Assembly (NCBI GenBank): GCA_017556595.1
Contig: JAFYML010000035.1
Span: 1 to 10,642 of the forward strand
From: Bacteroides sp.
GTDB lineage: Bacteria; Bacteroidota; Bacteroidia; Bacteroidales; Bacteroidaceae
DNA length: 10,642 nucleotides
Direction of reading: 5' to 3'
In this document: piece after piece, positions 1 to 7,365 of the stretch
Position numbering within the stretch: the first letter of the stretch is position 1
Layout of the letters: each line of letters begins with the position of its first letter
The notes under the pieces: model-generated
Told to the model about the DNA's origin: nothing
The model's input: only the letters and a program-made list of their open reading frames with translations
The model's database searches: none
Translations under genes and position numbers: made by a program

Positions 1-98
1 ATGTCCGATGCATAGGCAGGTTGCTTGTGTAGCAACAACAAAATGCAATATTCGAGCATACCCTTGCGCATTTGCGATTTTACGTTGTTTACATCCAT
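1..98 (-). CDS. PadR-family transcriptional regulator, N-terminal fragment
   Basis: This is the 5' end of a minus-strand gene that runs off the left edge. Only 32 codons are visible, starting at the ATG at 98..96. The peptide begins MDVNNVKSQMRKGMLEYCIL and continues through a Leu-rich helix to a QPAYASD segment. From memory this is the N-terminus of Bacteroidota PadR regulators: an N-terminal helix, the conserved KGMLEYCIL helix, then the Y-A-S-D stretch that leads into the winged helix. PadR proteins are dimeric DNA-binding repressors. They often control an adjacent transporter or membrane-protein gene and also repress themselves. In Bacteroidota they are often followed by a PspC-type or ABC-transporter gene, but that part lies outside the window. 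The start has an A/T-rich leader and no Shine-Dalgarno sequence, normal for the phylum. The family call is fairly secure although only about a third of the protein is present. Confidence 0.85.
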   Translation of the reverse strand, partial: MDVNNVKSQMRKGMLEYCILLLLHKQPAYASD

Positions 99-127
99 TT
101 TTATATTATCGTTTAGTTTGCATGGCA

Positions 128-158
128 CAAATGTATGCTAAACTTTAGTACTATGCAA
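128..158 (-). promoter_or_regulatory. Bacteroidota-type promoter of the padR gene
   Basis: On the minus strand a TTG (158..156) is followed, after exactly 20 bases, by TACATTTG (135..128). This fits the Bacteroidota consensus of a -33 TTG and a -7 TAnnTTTG. Transcription should start near 121, giving a leader of about 20 bases before the padR ATG at 98. The element was found by eye; no score was computed. Confidence 0.7.
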
Positions 159-167
159 TACATAGTA
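149..167. promoter_or_regulatory. Perfect 7-bp palindrome, candidate PadR operator
   Basis: TACTATG and CATAGTA form a perfect inverted repeat with a 5-base spacer, CAATA. The TTG of the padR -33 element lies inside that spacer. A second, looser inverted repeat, GTTTAG (111-116) and CTAAAC (138-143), with GCAT/ATGC just inside it, flanks the -7 element. PadR-family proteins are known to bind A/T-rich dyads of the ATGT/ACAT or TATG/CATA kind and to autoregulate. The position therefore suggests an autorepression operator. That role is inference; the symmetry is seen directly. Confidence 0.5.
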
Positions 168-300
168 GCTTAAAACACTTTATATTTAACACAAATTAAT
201 AAATAATACAAGTAGAAAATCTATTTATTAAATAGGTATAGCGTAAAGATTTCCTTACACAGAGAAAAGGGCGTAAACGAGCGATTTATTTTCCCAGTTG
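168..300. other. A/T-rich intergenic stretch without a recognisable gene
   Basis: The whole gap between padR and the glycine-zipper lipoprotein gene (99-423) holds no credible coding region. Apart from the padR promoter and palindromes on its left and the terminator on its right, this middle part is very A/T-rich. Its one notable element is a 10-bp inverted repeat of only A and T (196-205 and 222-231). The 7-mer GCGTAAA occurs twice, at 241 and 271. I can assign no function to any of this. Confidence 0.5.
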
Positions 301-350
301 CGAAAAAAGATTTACCCTACTAGGAAAATATATTTTCTCAGTAGGGTAAA
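301..350 (-). terminator. Intrinsic terminator of the glycine-zipper lipoprotein gene
   Basis: TTTACCCTAC (311-320) pairs perfectly with GTAGGGTAAA (341-350). The pairing continues inward across one mismatch and a G-U pair through an AGGAAAA/TTTTCTC stretch, so the 40 bases are a near-complete palindrome. On the minus strand the stem is followed directly by TCTTTTTT (309..302). A stable stem plus a T-tract is the classic rho-independent pattern. It lies about 75 bases beyond the stop of the minus-strand gene ending at 424. It should also shield the padR promoter from read-through. Confidence 0.85.
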
Positions 351-423
351 TTTATCAGCACAATTCAGTGCTATTTTATGAAATAAAAGTTTCTTTACAT
401 GGAGGGGCAATGCCCTATCCCGC

Positions 424-1083
424 TTAACGGCGGGTAGGTATTTCAAACTCTTGCCAATCGGCTTCTTCACCGTATTCATTCGCCACCGCTACGCGAATAA
501 TTGCGTAGCCGTTTTTAATGCGTTTGCCAGATTCAAGTGTTGCGGTGTAGCGAATGCCATCGCGCGGTGCAAGGCGTTCGACCATTGTCGAAGGCGAAAT
601 GTAGATATTCTTCATGCCCGACACCTCTTCTACGATAGGCACAACATTGTGCGCCGGACGATTGCTTTCGTTTACAATTTCGAAAACAATCTTACACACC
701 TCTTGCGGATTGATTGTTTGATTGCGGTTTTGGTCGATGAAACGAATATTACGAATTTTCAATTGCGCATTATTTAGCGATTGTACATGCGATTGCGACG
801 GGCGTCGGTGTGCATGTACTTCCTCGGGCGCATGTTGTTCGCGAGGTTTAGTCATTTCGTTGGCAATAACCGCACCGGCCACCGTGCCTATCAAACTTCC
901 AATAGACGAGCCACGGAAAGCACCATGTCGCCCACCACTACCATCGCCAAGCAAGCCACCAATAGTACCTCCTACATTATTACCAATAGCAGCACCGGTC
1001 ATCACGGCACCAGCATTTTGCGTAGTTACACAACTTGTGCAAAGCAACGCCAACACAGATAAAGTGAATAGTAGTTTTCTCAT
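424..1083 (-). CDS. Glycine-zipper lipoprotein with beta-type C-terminal domain
   Basis: This predicts a 219-residue lipoprotein of unknown function. Residues 1-17 form a lipoprotein signal peptide ending LLCTSC, with Cys18 the lipidated residue. Residues 25-76 are rich in spaced Gly, Ala and Ser with GxxxG-like steps, the pattern of glycine-zipper segments in outer-membrane-associated proteins. A charged His/Gln/Arg linker follows (about 77-105). Residues 108-219 look like a single beta-sandwich domain (Ig/CARDB-like), with the alternating pattern and the E-I-V-N-E-S-N-R-P-A-H-N-V turn often seen there. At its front, residues 117-128 match an EF-hand-type calcium loop (D117, N119, N121, T123, I124, E128). 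I chose the ATG at 1083 because it starts directly at the signal peptide; an ATG at 1122 would add 13 residues ahead of it. The gene diverges from map and ends at a strong terminator, so it is probably monocistronic. Confidence 0.8.
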   Translation of the reverse strand: MRKLLFTLSVLALLCTSCVTTQNAGAVMTGAAIGNNVGGTIGGLLGDGSGGRHGAFRGSSIGSLIGTVAGAVIANEMTKPREQHAPEEVHAHRRPSQSHVQSLNNAQLKIRNIRFIDQNRNQTINPQEVCKIVFEIVNESNRPAHNVVPIVEEVSGMKNIYISPSTMVERLAPRDGIRYTATLESGKRIKNGYAIIRVAVANEYGEEADWQEFEIPTRR

Positions 1084-1109
1084 CGTTTGTAAAAGTTTTG
1101 TTTTCGATG

Positions 1110-1117
1110 CGAAGATA
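1110..1117 (-). promoter_or_regulatory. Possible -7 element of the glycine-zipper lipoprotein gene
   Basis: TATCTTCG on the minus strand matches TAnnTTTG at all but one fixed position and lies 26 bases before the chosen start codon. No TTG is present at the expected -33 distance, so this is only a candidate. Confidence 0.35.
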
Positions 1118-1139
1118 AACATTTTCTACCGATTTACTA

Positions 1140-1170
1140 TTGTGCATCTGCATTATTATCTCTATTTTTG
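1140..1170 (+). promoter_or_regulatory. Bacteroidota-type promoter of map
   Basis: TTG at 1140-1142, a 20-base spacer and TATTTTTG at 1163-1170 fit the Bacteroidota -33/-7 promoter on both elements and on spacing. Transcription should start near 1177, leaving a leader of about 25 bases before the ATG at 1203. That supports this ATG over any upstream in-frame start. Confidence 0.65.
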
Positions 1171-1202
1171 TGGAAATAAAACTGACTATCCATTTTTTAA
1201 CA

Positions 1203-2057
1203 ATGAAGAAGCAAAGCAAACAGATGCGTTTCTGTCCGAAGGGATACTCGGACGAAGTAGAAGCCAAGATACAACAATATAAGCGCGAGGGAGTACGATT
1301 GCCTCAACGCCACTTATTGCGCACGGCCGAGCAACTAGCCGGCATACGCGAAAGTGCCAAGATAAATACTGCCCTACTCAATTACTTGAGCGAACATATA
1401 GAAGAAGGTATGACAACGGCCGATATTGACCACATGGTGTATTGCTTCACCACCGATCACGATGCCATACCCGCCCCATTCGGTTACGAAGGTTTCCCGA
1501 AAAGCGTATGCACAAGCATCAACGACGTAGTGTGTCACGGCATACCTAGCACAAAAGAGGTGTTACGAAATGGCGATATATTAAACGTTGATGTTTCTAC
1601 CATCTACAAAGGCTATTTCTCCGATGCAAGCCGTATGTTCATGATAGGCAACGTACAACCCGAATGGCAACGATTGGTGCAAGTAGCTAAAGAATGTCGC
1701 AACATTGGTGTGGAAATGGCTCGTCCGTGGATACGATTGGGCGATATTGGCGCCGCCATACAAGAACATGCCGAAAAGAACGGCTATAGCGTAGTGCGCG
1801 ACCTTTGCGGACATGGTGTAGGTGTGAAATTTCACGAAGAGCCCGACGTTGAACACTTTGGTAAGCGCGGCACCGGCATGATGATAGTGCCCGGCATGAC
1901 CTTCACCATCGAACCAATGATAAACATGGGATGCTACGATGTTTTCATTGACGAAGCCGACGGATGGACAGTTTGCACCGAAGACGGATTGCCCAGCGCA
2001 CAATGGGAAAGCATGGTGCTAATAACCGAAGATGGACACGAAGTATTGACCGAATAA
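1203..2057 (+). CDS. map: Methionine aminopeptidase, type I
   Basis: This 284-residue enzyme should remove the initiator methionine from nascent proteins in the cytoplasm, a two-metal-ion hydrolysis. The pita-bread-fold residues are all visible: His112 in C-H-G-I-P; metal ligands Asp130 and Asp141; His204 in G-H-G-V-G; His211; Glu237 in T-I-E-P; and Glu269 in Q-W-E-S. The catalytic domain begins near residue 40 (L-R-T-A-E-Q-L). The protein therefore carries about 35 extra N-terminal residues compared with E. coli Map, which is about 264 long. This extension is basic, has a single Cys11, and shows no zinc-binding SEC-C motif. The reading frame stays open upstream to 1140, but that stretch encodes a hydrophobic run over the promoter, so the ATG at 1203 is preferred. 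Bacteroidota commonly also have a map gene in the ribosomal-protein cluster, so this may be a second copy; that is inference. Confidence 0.95.
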   Translation: MKKQSKQMRFCPKGYSDEVEAKIQQYKREGVRLPQRHLLRTAEQLAGIRESAKINTALLNYLSEHIEEGMTTADIDHMVYCFTTDHDAIPAPFGYEGFPKSVCTSINDVVCHGIPSTKEVLRNGDILNVDVSTIYKGYFSDASRMFMIGNVQPEWQRLVQVAKECRNIGVEMARPWIRLGDIGAAIQEHAEKNGYSVVRDLCGHGVGVKFHEEPDVEHFGKRGTGMMIVPGMTFTIEPMINMGCYDVFIDEADGWTVCTEDGLPSAQWESMVLITEDGHEVLTE

Positions 2058-2058
2058 C

Positions 2059-2094
2059 ATTTATGCCTATTTATAAAATAATTTAGGTATAAAT
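2059..2094 (+). terminator. Stem-loop after map, possible weak terminator
   Basis: ATTTATGCCTA (2059-2069) pairs with TAGGTATAAAT (2084-2094) in an 11-bp stem with one G-U pair and a 14-base loop. It begins one base after the map stop codon. It is followed by TCATTTTACATTT, a broken T-rich stretch rather than a clean T-tract. It could be a weak terminator or a 3'-end stabiliser between map and rmuC. I found no clear promoter for rmuC in the 79-base gap, which argues for some read-through. Confidence 0.4.
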
Positions 2095-2136
2095 TCATTT
2101 TACATTTATATATAAACGCGAAATAATTTATTAAAG

Positions 2137-3558
2137 ATGAATATTGCATTTATTATACCGGCTGCTATCATCCTTATAATACTACTTATAGGATACATCT
2201 ACGAATCGAGAAAAAGCACTTCGCTCAAAGCAAAACTCGACGCAGCTGCTTCACAAGAAGCATTGCTAAAGCACAATGCCGACGAAGCATTGATGCGCGA
2301 ACGTCAAAACGCCAACGAACGAATTGCCCTACAAGAGAAGCAAGCCGACGCATTATTGAACGAACAACGCCAACAATACGAAAAACGATTGGCCGAACAA
2401 GAGCGTTCGTTCAAAGAGCGTATAAATGCACAAGAGGCATCGTTCATCGAACGCCTAAATCAGCAACAAGAGCAATGGGAAACGCGCTTGAAGCAACAAA
2501 AAGAAGAGGTAGAAAACTTACACAAGCGCATGAATACCGAATTCGAGAACATCTCGAATCGCATCTTCCAAAGCAAGACGGAAGACTTTACCAAAATGAG
2601 CGGCGAACATATCAGTAACCTGCTACGCCCACTCGACAAAGACATCAAGGAGTTTCGCGAAAAGGTAGAGCAAGTTTACACCACCGAAGCAAAAGAACGT
2701 CACTCACTAGGCGAACACATCAAAGAATTGCGCGATTTGAACAACCGCCTTAGCGAAGAGGCAAACAACTTGACACGCGCACTAAAAGGCGACTCAAAAC
2801 AACAAGGAAATTGGGGTGAAATGATTCTTGAACGCATTTTGCAATCGTCCGGATTAATCGAAGGCGAACACTACTTCCGCCAAGAGTTTATCAAAGACGA
2901 CACGGGCGAAATCCTTATCAACGAAGAAAGCGGACAACGCATGCAACCCGATATCATCATCCGATACCCAGACGATAGAGATATTATCATCGATTCGAAA
3001 GTATCGCTTACCGCCTACGCATCGCTCACCGCTACCGACGACCGTGCCGAACAAGAACGATTACTGAAAGCACACTTGCAATCAGTGCGCAATCATATCG
3101 ATGAACTCAGTCAAAAAGATTATTCACGCTACGACATCAAAGCGCCCGACTTTGTAATGATGTTTATTCCTACCGAAGGTGCCTATCTACAAGCCATTCA
3201 AGCCGATAGCAACTTGTGGGAATATGCATACAACAAAAAGGTGGTATTGATGAATCCTACCAACCTAATTAGTGCACTACGCCTATCGCTCGACCTTTGG
3301 AAACGCGAAAATCAAGTGAAGAATGTGCAAAACATCATCGACCGCGGCACTAAACTATATGAAAAGATTGCCGGTTTTGGCGATACGCTACTTGCTATTG
3401 GCGACCGCGTAGATGCTCTGCAAAATGATTATCAAAAGGCGGTTGGTCAATTCAAAGATGGCCCAGGAAACATTGTTCGCCAAGCCGAACAATTGCGCGA
3501 CATGAGCCTATCGCCCAAAAAGCGCATAGCCGCCAAGCTATTGCCATCGGACGAATAA
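2137..3558 (+). CDS. rmuC: DNA recombination protein RmuC
   Basis: A 473-residue RmuC-family protein, close to the 475 residues of the E. coli protein. Residues 1-22 are a membrane anchor (N-I-A-F-I-I-P then an Ile/Leu run). Residues 25-150 and again about 165-215 are rich in Glu, Gln, Lys and Arg with heptad-like spacing, a long coiled coil. The conserved RmuC domain spans about 215-445. It has G-N-W-G-E (224-228), a PD-(D/E)xK-like site with Asp272 in Q-P-D-I-I and D286-S-K288, then F-I-P-T-E-G-A-Y and the N-P-T-N-L-I segment. Genetic work in E. coli links RmuC to limiting inverted-repeat-stimulated rearrangement; a nuclease role is inferred from the fold, not shown here. It lies 79 bases after map on the same strand and converges with metH across a 16-base gap. 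The start lacks a Shine-Dalgarno sequence. Confidence 0.95.
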   Translation: MNIAFIIPAAIILIILLIGYIYESRKSTSLKAKLDAAASQEALLKHNADEALMRERQNANERIALQEKQADALLNEQRQQYEKRLAEQERSFKERINAQEASFIERLNQQQEQWETRLKQQKEEVENLHKRMNTEFENISNRIFQSKTEDFTKMSGEHISNLLRPLDKDIKEFREKVEQVYTTEAKERHSLGEHIKELRDLNNRLSEEANNLTRALKGDSKQQGNWGEMILERILQSSGLIEGEHYFRQEFIKDDTGEILINEESGQRMQPDIIIRYPDDRDIIIDSKVSLTAYASLTATDDRAEQERLLKAHLQSVRNHIDELSQKDYSRYDIKAPDFVMMFIPTEGAYLQAIQADSNLWEYAYNKKVVLMNPTNLISALRLSLDLWKRENQVKNVQNIIDRGTKLYEKIAGFGDTLLAIGDRVDALQNDYQKAVGQFKDGPGNIVRQAEQLRDMSLSPKKRIAAKLLPSDE

Positions 3559-3574
3559 TACCTAATGAATAAAA

Positions 3575-6322
3575 TTAAAAGAGATTAAGTTTGCGTTTGT
3601 TAGCTTCCTCGAAGGGCAATAACGTAGGTTGTTGCTGGGCATGTTCTTGACGCAAGCGATTATACGTTTCGCTAAGTTCATCCACCAATTCTTGGCGCTG
3701 AACATCATTCATCAAACGAGCCGCTACACTTGCATTTTGCGAAGCATCCTTCATATACACAACAGGCGCATGATACACAGGTGCAATCTTCAATGCCGTA
3801 TGTAGCAAAGAGGTAGTTGCACCACCAATTAGCAAAGGAATCTTTTGACCGGCAGCTTGTAGCGCTTTGGCAACATTCACCATTTCTTCGAGCGAAGGTG
3901 TTATCAAGCCACTTAAACCTATCATATCCACCTTTTCTTCGATAGCGCGTTGCACAATTACTTCCGTTGGCACCATAACACCTAAATCGATTATCTCATA
4001 GCCGTTACAAGCCATTACCACCGACACAATATTCTTTCCTATATCGTGTACATCACCCTTTACCGTTGCAAGAAGCACTTTTCCCGAAGTAGCTGTCGAG
4101 TTTTGCTTTTGCGCCTCTATCGTAGGTTGAAGAATAGTTACCGCTTGTTTCATGGTGCGAGCCGTCTTTACTACTTGCGGCAAAAACATTTTACCTGCAC
4201 CAAACAAATCGCCTACCCTATTCATACCAGCCATCAATGGGCCTTCTATAATGTCAACGGCATGTTCATAGTGTTGCAATGCTTCGGATAAATCGTCTTG
4301 CAAATAGTCGGCAATGCCTTTAATCAAAGCTTGTTGCAAACGATCGACCAACGATTCATTACGCCAATTCTTTGCCGAAGAAGCATTTGTTTGAGCGCTA
4401 TTGGTAGCTTGTTGCTGCTTATATTCTGTTGCGACCTCTATCAATCGTTCGGTTGCATCAGGGCGACGATTCAACACGACGTCTTCCAACAACGTCAACA
4501 AATCGGTAGGGATATCGCTATACAATACCGATGTAGAAGGATTTACAATGCCCATATCCATACCTGCCTCAATAGCGTGATAAAGGAATACGGCATGCAT
4601 CGCCTCACGAATATAGTTATTGCCTCTAAAAGAGAATGATAAATTACTAACCCCACCACTTACGTGAGCACCGGGTAAGTTTTGCTTTATCCATTGAGCA
4701 GCTCGAATAAAATCCAAAGCATAGTTGTTATGCTCTTCCATTCCCGTTGCAATGGCTAATACATTGGGGTCAAAGATGATATCGCAAGCACGGAAACCTA
4801 CCTTTTCGGTAAGCAAACGATAAGCCCGTTCGCACACCTCTATTTTACGTTCAAACGTATCGGCTTGTCCATTTTCATCGAAAGCCATCACTACAACTGC
4901 CGCACCCATTGCGCGAATGCACGCAGCACGTTGCGTGAAAACCTCCTCACCCTCTTTCAGTGAAATGGAATTAACGATTGGTTTGCCTTGCACACACTTC
5001 AACCCAGCTTCTATAACACGCCAATTGGACGAGTCAATCATTACCGGTACTTTAGCAATTTCCGGCTCGGATGCAAGTAGATTCAAGAAGGTAGTCATTT
5101 CCTTTTCTGCATCGAGCAAACCATCGTCCATATTTATATCTATCACTAACGCGCCATCTTCCACTTGCTTGCGAGCAATGCTTAGCGCCTCGTCATAGTT
5201 CTTTTCATTTATCAATCGCAAGAATTTGCGCGAGCCTGCTACGTTGCATCGTTCGCCCACATTCAAGAAATTAATCTCTGGACGCATTTCTAGCAATTCC
5301 AAACCCGACAACCACATATTAGGCGATTCACTGACCGGCACATGCGGTTGCGCACCTTCAACTAGTGCAACAAACTGAGCAATATATTCGTGCGTAGTGC
5401 CACAACAACCGCCCACAATATTCACCAATCCCTCTTCGATGTACTCGCGTACTTCTGCCGCCATTTCTTCGGGCGATTGGTCATATTGTCCTAAGCTATT
5501 GGGTAAGCCTGCATTGGGATAAACAGATATATAATAAGGAGCATGCTCGGCTAGCTGACGTAAGAAAGGTTTCATCTGACGCGCACCAAACGAACAATTC
5601 AAGCCGACAGAAAACAACTGAGCATGTTGCACCGACGCAAGAAAAGCATCGAGTGTTTGACCGGACAATGTGCGTCCGGCAATATCCGAAACAGTAACCG
5701 AAAGCATCAATGGCACCTCTCTACCCACTCTTTCCATTGCCAATTGTGCGGCATGGATAGCAGCTTTTGCATTCAGTGTATCGAAAATGGTTTCAATCAA
5801 CAACACATCCACCCCACCTTGCAACAATGCCTCCATTTGCTCAACATAAGCATTGAGCAATTCATCGTAAGTAATGTTACGCAAAGCAGGATTATTTACA
5901 TCGGGACTTAATGAGAGAGTTTTATTTGTTGGCCCTACCGAACCAGCAACGAAACGCGGTTTATCGGGAGTAATTGCCGTGAACTCATCGGCCACTTCGC
6001 GTGCCAATCGAGCGGCCGCGAGGTTAATTTCCGCAATGTATTCCTCGACACGATAGTCGGTCATACTAATGCGTGTAGCATTGAACGAATTGGTTTCAAT
6101 AATATCAGCACCTGCCTGCAGATACTTGCGATGAATATCTTTCACCACATCGGGGCGAGTCAAGCAGAGAATATCATTATTTCCCTTCATCTGCCCAGGT
6201 ATATCCACAAACCTTTCGCCACGGAAGTCAGCCTCCGAAAGGTTGTATTGTTGTATCATGGTGCCCATAGCACCATCCAAAATCAAGATGCGTTGACGCA
6301 CCTTTTCGTTCAGCGTTGCCAT
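3575..6322 (-). CDS. metH: Cobalamin-dependent methionine synthase lacking the reactivation domain
   Basis: This 915-residue enzyme moves the methyl group of 5-methyltetrahydrofolate through cobalamin to homocysteine, making methionine. The homocysteine-binding barrel (about 10-325) has the zinc ligands Cys243 (G-L-N-C-S), Cys306 and Cys307 (G-G-C-C-G). The pterin-binding barrel (about 350-615) opens with V-G-E-R-C-N-V. After a Gln/Asn/Ser-rich linker (about 635-650) come the cap helices (about 655-735) and the cobalamin-binding Rossmann domain (about 745-880). The latter carries D757-V-H759-D-I-G and Ser810, the same numbers as the E. coli ligand triad. E. coli MetH is about 1227 residues; this protein stops in the linker before the AdoMet-binding reactivation domain. 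The end reads as natural (N-L-F then TAA), with no frameshift scar. The frame is open one TTG codon upstream, but ATG at 6322 is the better start, 11 bases after smpB. No cobalamin or SAM riboswitch is evident before it. Confidence 0.97.
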   Translation of the reverse strand: MATLNEKVRQRILILDGAMGTMIQQYNLSEADFRGERFVDIPGQMKGNNDILCLTRPDVVKDIHRKYLQAGADIIETNSFNATRISMTDYRVEEYIAEINLAAARLAREVADEFTAITPDKPRFVAGSVGPTNKTLSLSPDVNNPALRNITYDELLNAYVEQMEALLQGGVDVLLIETIFDTLNAKAAIHAAQLAMERVGREVPLMLSVTVSDIAGRTLSGQTLDAFLASVQHAQLFSVGLNCSFGARQMKPFLRQLAEHAPYYISVYPNAGLPNSLGQYDQSPEEMAAEVREYIEEGLVNIVGGCCGTTHEYIAQFVALVEGAQPHVPVSESPNMWLSGLELLEMRPEINFLNVGERCNVAGSRKFLRLINEKNYDEALSIARKQVEDGALVIDINMDDGLLDAEKEMTTFLNLLASEPEIAKVPVMIDSSNWRVIEAGLKCVQGKPIVNSISLKEGEEVFTQRAACIRAMGAAVVVMAFDENGQADTFERKIEVCERAYRLLTEKVGFRACDIIFDPNVLAIATGMEEHNNYALDFIRAAQWIKQNLPGAHVSGGVSNLSFSFRGNNYIREAMHAVFLYHAIEAGMDMGIVNPSTSVLYSDIPTDLLTLLEDVVLNRRPDATERLIEVATEYKQQQATNSAQTNASSAKNWRNESLVDRLQQALIKGIADYLQDDLSEALQHYEHAVDIIEGPLMAGMNRVGDLFGAGKMFLPQVVKTARTMKQAVTILQPTIEAQKQNSTATSGKVLLATVKGDVHDIGKNIVSVVMACNGYEIIDLGVMVPTEVIVQRAIEEKVDMIGLSGLITPSLEEMVNVAKALQAAGQKIPLLIGGATTSLLHTALKIAPVYHAPVVYMKDASQNASVAARLMNDVQRQELVDELSETYNRLRQEHAQQQPTLLPFEEANKRKLNLF

Positions 6323-6333
6323 CAATGTTTTAG

Positions 6334-6786
6334 TTAGTATTTGAACATGCGCGCCATGTCGCGTTTGTCATCTTTCTCCTTCAGCGACTGACGCTTATCG
6401 TATTGTTTCTTACCCTTTGCAAGTGCTACTACCACCTTTGCCAATCCTTTTTCATTGATGAATAAGCGAACAGGGATAAGTGTAAATCCGGGATCGAGCG
6501 AACCACGTTTCAACTTATCCAGTTCTTTTTTGGTTAGTAGTAATTTTCGTTCGCGGCGAGCGGTATGGTTGTTGTACGAGCCATAGAAGTATTCTGCAAT
6601 ATGCATATTTTTCACCCACAACTCGTTGTTTACGAAATAGCAATAAGTATCCACCAAGCTTGCCTTTCCCAATCGGATAGATTTTATCTCCGTACCGGTC
6701 AACACAATGCCAGCCGTATAGGTGTCAATCAGTTCGTAATCGAACGTAGCTCGTTTATTCTTGATATTTATTGCTGGTTGCTTCAT
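6334..6786 (-). CDS. smpB: SsrA-binding protein SmpB
   Basis: SmpB binds tmRNA and brings it to ribosomes stalled without a stop codon, so that the nascent chain is tagged for degradation and the ribosome is freed. The 150 residues are family length. The OB-fold core is clear: N-K-R-A-T-F-D-Y-E (10-18), then the hallmark [13 protein letters not shown] (24-36) and G-K-A-S-L-V-D. The C-terminal tail is the basic K-G-K-K-Q-Y-D-K-R followed by [11 protein letters not shown], the segment that in known structures folds into the decoding centre. The ATG follows the stop of the Yip1-family gene with no gap (TAAATG), which implies translational coupling. The stop is 11 bases from the metH ATG. The tmRNA gene (ssrA) is not in this window. 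Confidence 0.97.
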   Translation of the reverse strand: MKQPAINIKNKRATFDYELIDTYTAGIVLTGTEIKSIRLGKASLVDTYCYFVNNELWVKNMHIAEYFYGSYNNHTARRERKLLLTKKELDKLKRGSLDPGFTLIPVRLFINEKGLAKVVVALAKGKKQYDKRQSLKEKDDKRDMARMFKY

Positions 6787-7362
6787 TTAGTTTAATATGG
6801 CCGTTAATTTGTTAAAAATAAATTGTATGATTGTCGGACAAGCAACAAGTATTACGGTTGCAATAATAGTGAAACGCACACGTTCGTTTTCGGCTATTTG
6901 CAACAACTTATCACTTCCTTCCCATACAACAATCGCAATGTAAAATTGCAACAATATAGCAACAATGCTAAATTCGGGCATTAGTCCGATGATTATCTGC
7001 AACGCAAATAACACCACCATAGCATAGCCCGCAAATTGTTGCATCAGCAAGAGGTTGTCCTCGCGTTTAAGCATACGCATCGACAATTCATTCAGCAAGT
7101 ATGAAGCCAAATAGTATCCACCAAAAAGCGACACTGCTACAGCGCAACACTTCGTCATCGCAATTTGGAAACTTTGTGGCCCACTCCATCCCAAGCTAAA
7201 GATTGTACCAATGAATACAGACAACCCACATAAGCCAATGAGAGGATAGACAAAAGCCATGAACACTTTTTGCTTATCCTCCTCCAAACGAATTTCCTCC
7301 CAAGCTGCCGCAGGGGAGGAAATCAGTTTAAGGGCAATATGAAATAAATCTTTATAATTCAA
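6787..7362 (-). CDS. Yip1-family integral membrane protein, TTG start
   Basis: This predicts a 191-residue membrane protein with five hydrophobic segments at about 34-55, 68-90, 108-128, 131-148 and 163-183. The N-terminus (N-Y-K-D-L-F, then I-S-S-P-A-A-A-W-E-E-I) has the proline and A-W-x-x-I pattern that opens bacterial Yip1-domain proteins; their function is unknown. The start is unusual. The in-frame stop of the upstream gene is at 7368..7366, then GAT, then TTG at 7362. The next in-frame ATG is at residue 35, inside the first helix, so it would delete the conserved N-terminus. TTG is therefore the likely start, set by coupling to the gene 3 bases upstream. A 10-bp inverted repeat lies 39-70 bases into the gene. 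The stop abuts the smpB ATG. The protein could also be read as a generic YIP1/DUF-type membrane protein. Confidence 0.8.
   Translation of the reverse strand: MNYKDLFHIALKLISSPAAAWEEIRLEEDKQKVFMAFVYPLIGLCGLSVFIGTIFSLGWSGPQSFQIAMTKCCAVAVSLFGGYYLASYLLNELSMRMLKREDNLLLMQQFAGYAMVVLFALQIIIGLMPEFSIVAILLQFYIAIVVWEGSDKLLQIAENERVRFTIIATVILVACPTIIQFIFNKLTAILN
7292..7323 (-). repeat. Perfect 10-bp inverted repeat in the 5' end of the Yip1-family gene
   Basis: ATTTCCTCCC (7292-7301) and GGGAGGAAAT (7314-7323) are exact reverse complements separated by 12 bases. In the transcript this would form a stable hairpin starting 39 bases after the TTG start codon. There is no T-tract, so it is not a terminator. 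It falls in codons for a conserved stretch (I-S-S-P-A-A-A-W-E-E-I), so it may be a coincidence of coding. Confidence 0.55.
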
Positions 7363-7365
7363 ATC

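Noticed and set aside
196..231. 10-bp inverted repeat upstream of padR as an operator or attachment site
   Set aside because: It consists only of A and T in an A/T-rich region, has a 16-base loop, and has no matching direct repeat or mobile gene nearby. Chance is the simpler reading.
1084..1122. Longer start for the glycine-zipper lipoprotein at the ATG at 1122
   Set aside because: It would put 13 residues, including lysines, ahead of a complete lipoprotein signal peptide, and the codons overlap the candidate -7 element.
1140..1202. Upstream extension of map by 21 codons
   Set aside because: The added stretch is a hydrophobic run that covers the promoter, and Map enzymes are cytoplasmic. 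The predicted transcript starts inside it.
722..1282. A 186-codon plus-strand frame overlapping the glycine-zipper gene and the map start
   Set aside because: It is antisense to a gene with a clear signal peptide, its Pro/Cys-rich translation mirrors the Gly-rich segment, and it overlaps the map promoter and 5' end.
3559..3574. Shared bidirectional terminator between rmuC and metH
   Set aside because: The 16-base gap and its flanks show no usable hairpin or T-tract, so I do not annotate one.
6323..6333. Cobalamin or SAM riboswitch controlling metH
   Set aside because: The gap to smpB is only 11 bases, and the leader of the operon at 8185-8204 is too short to hold a known riboswitch.
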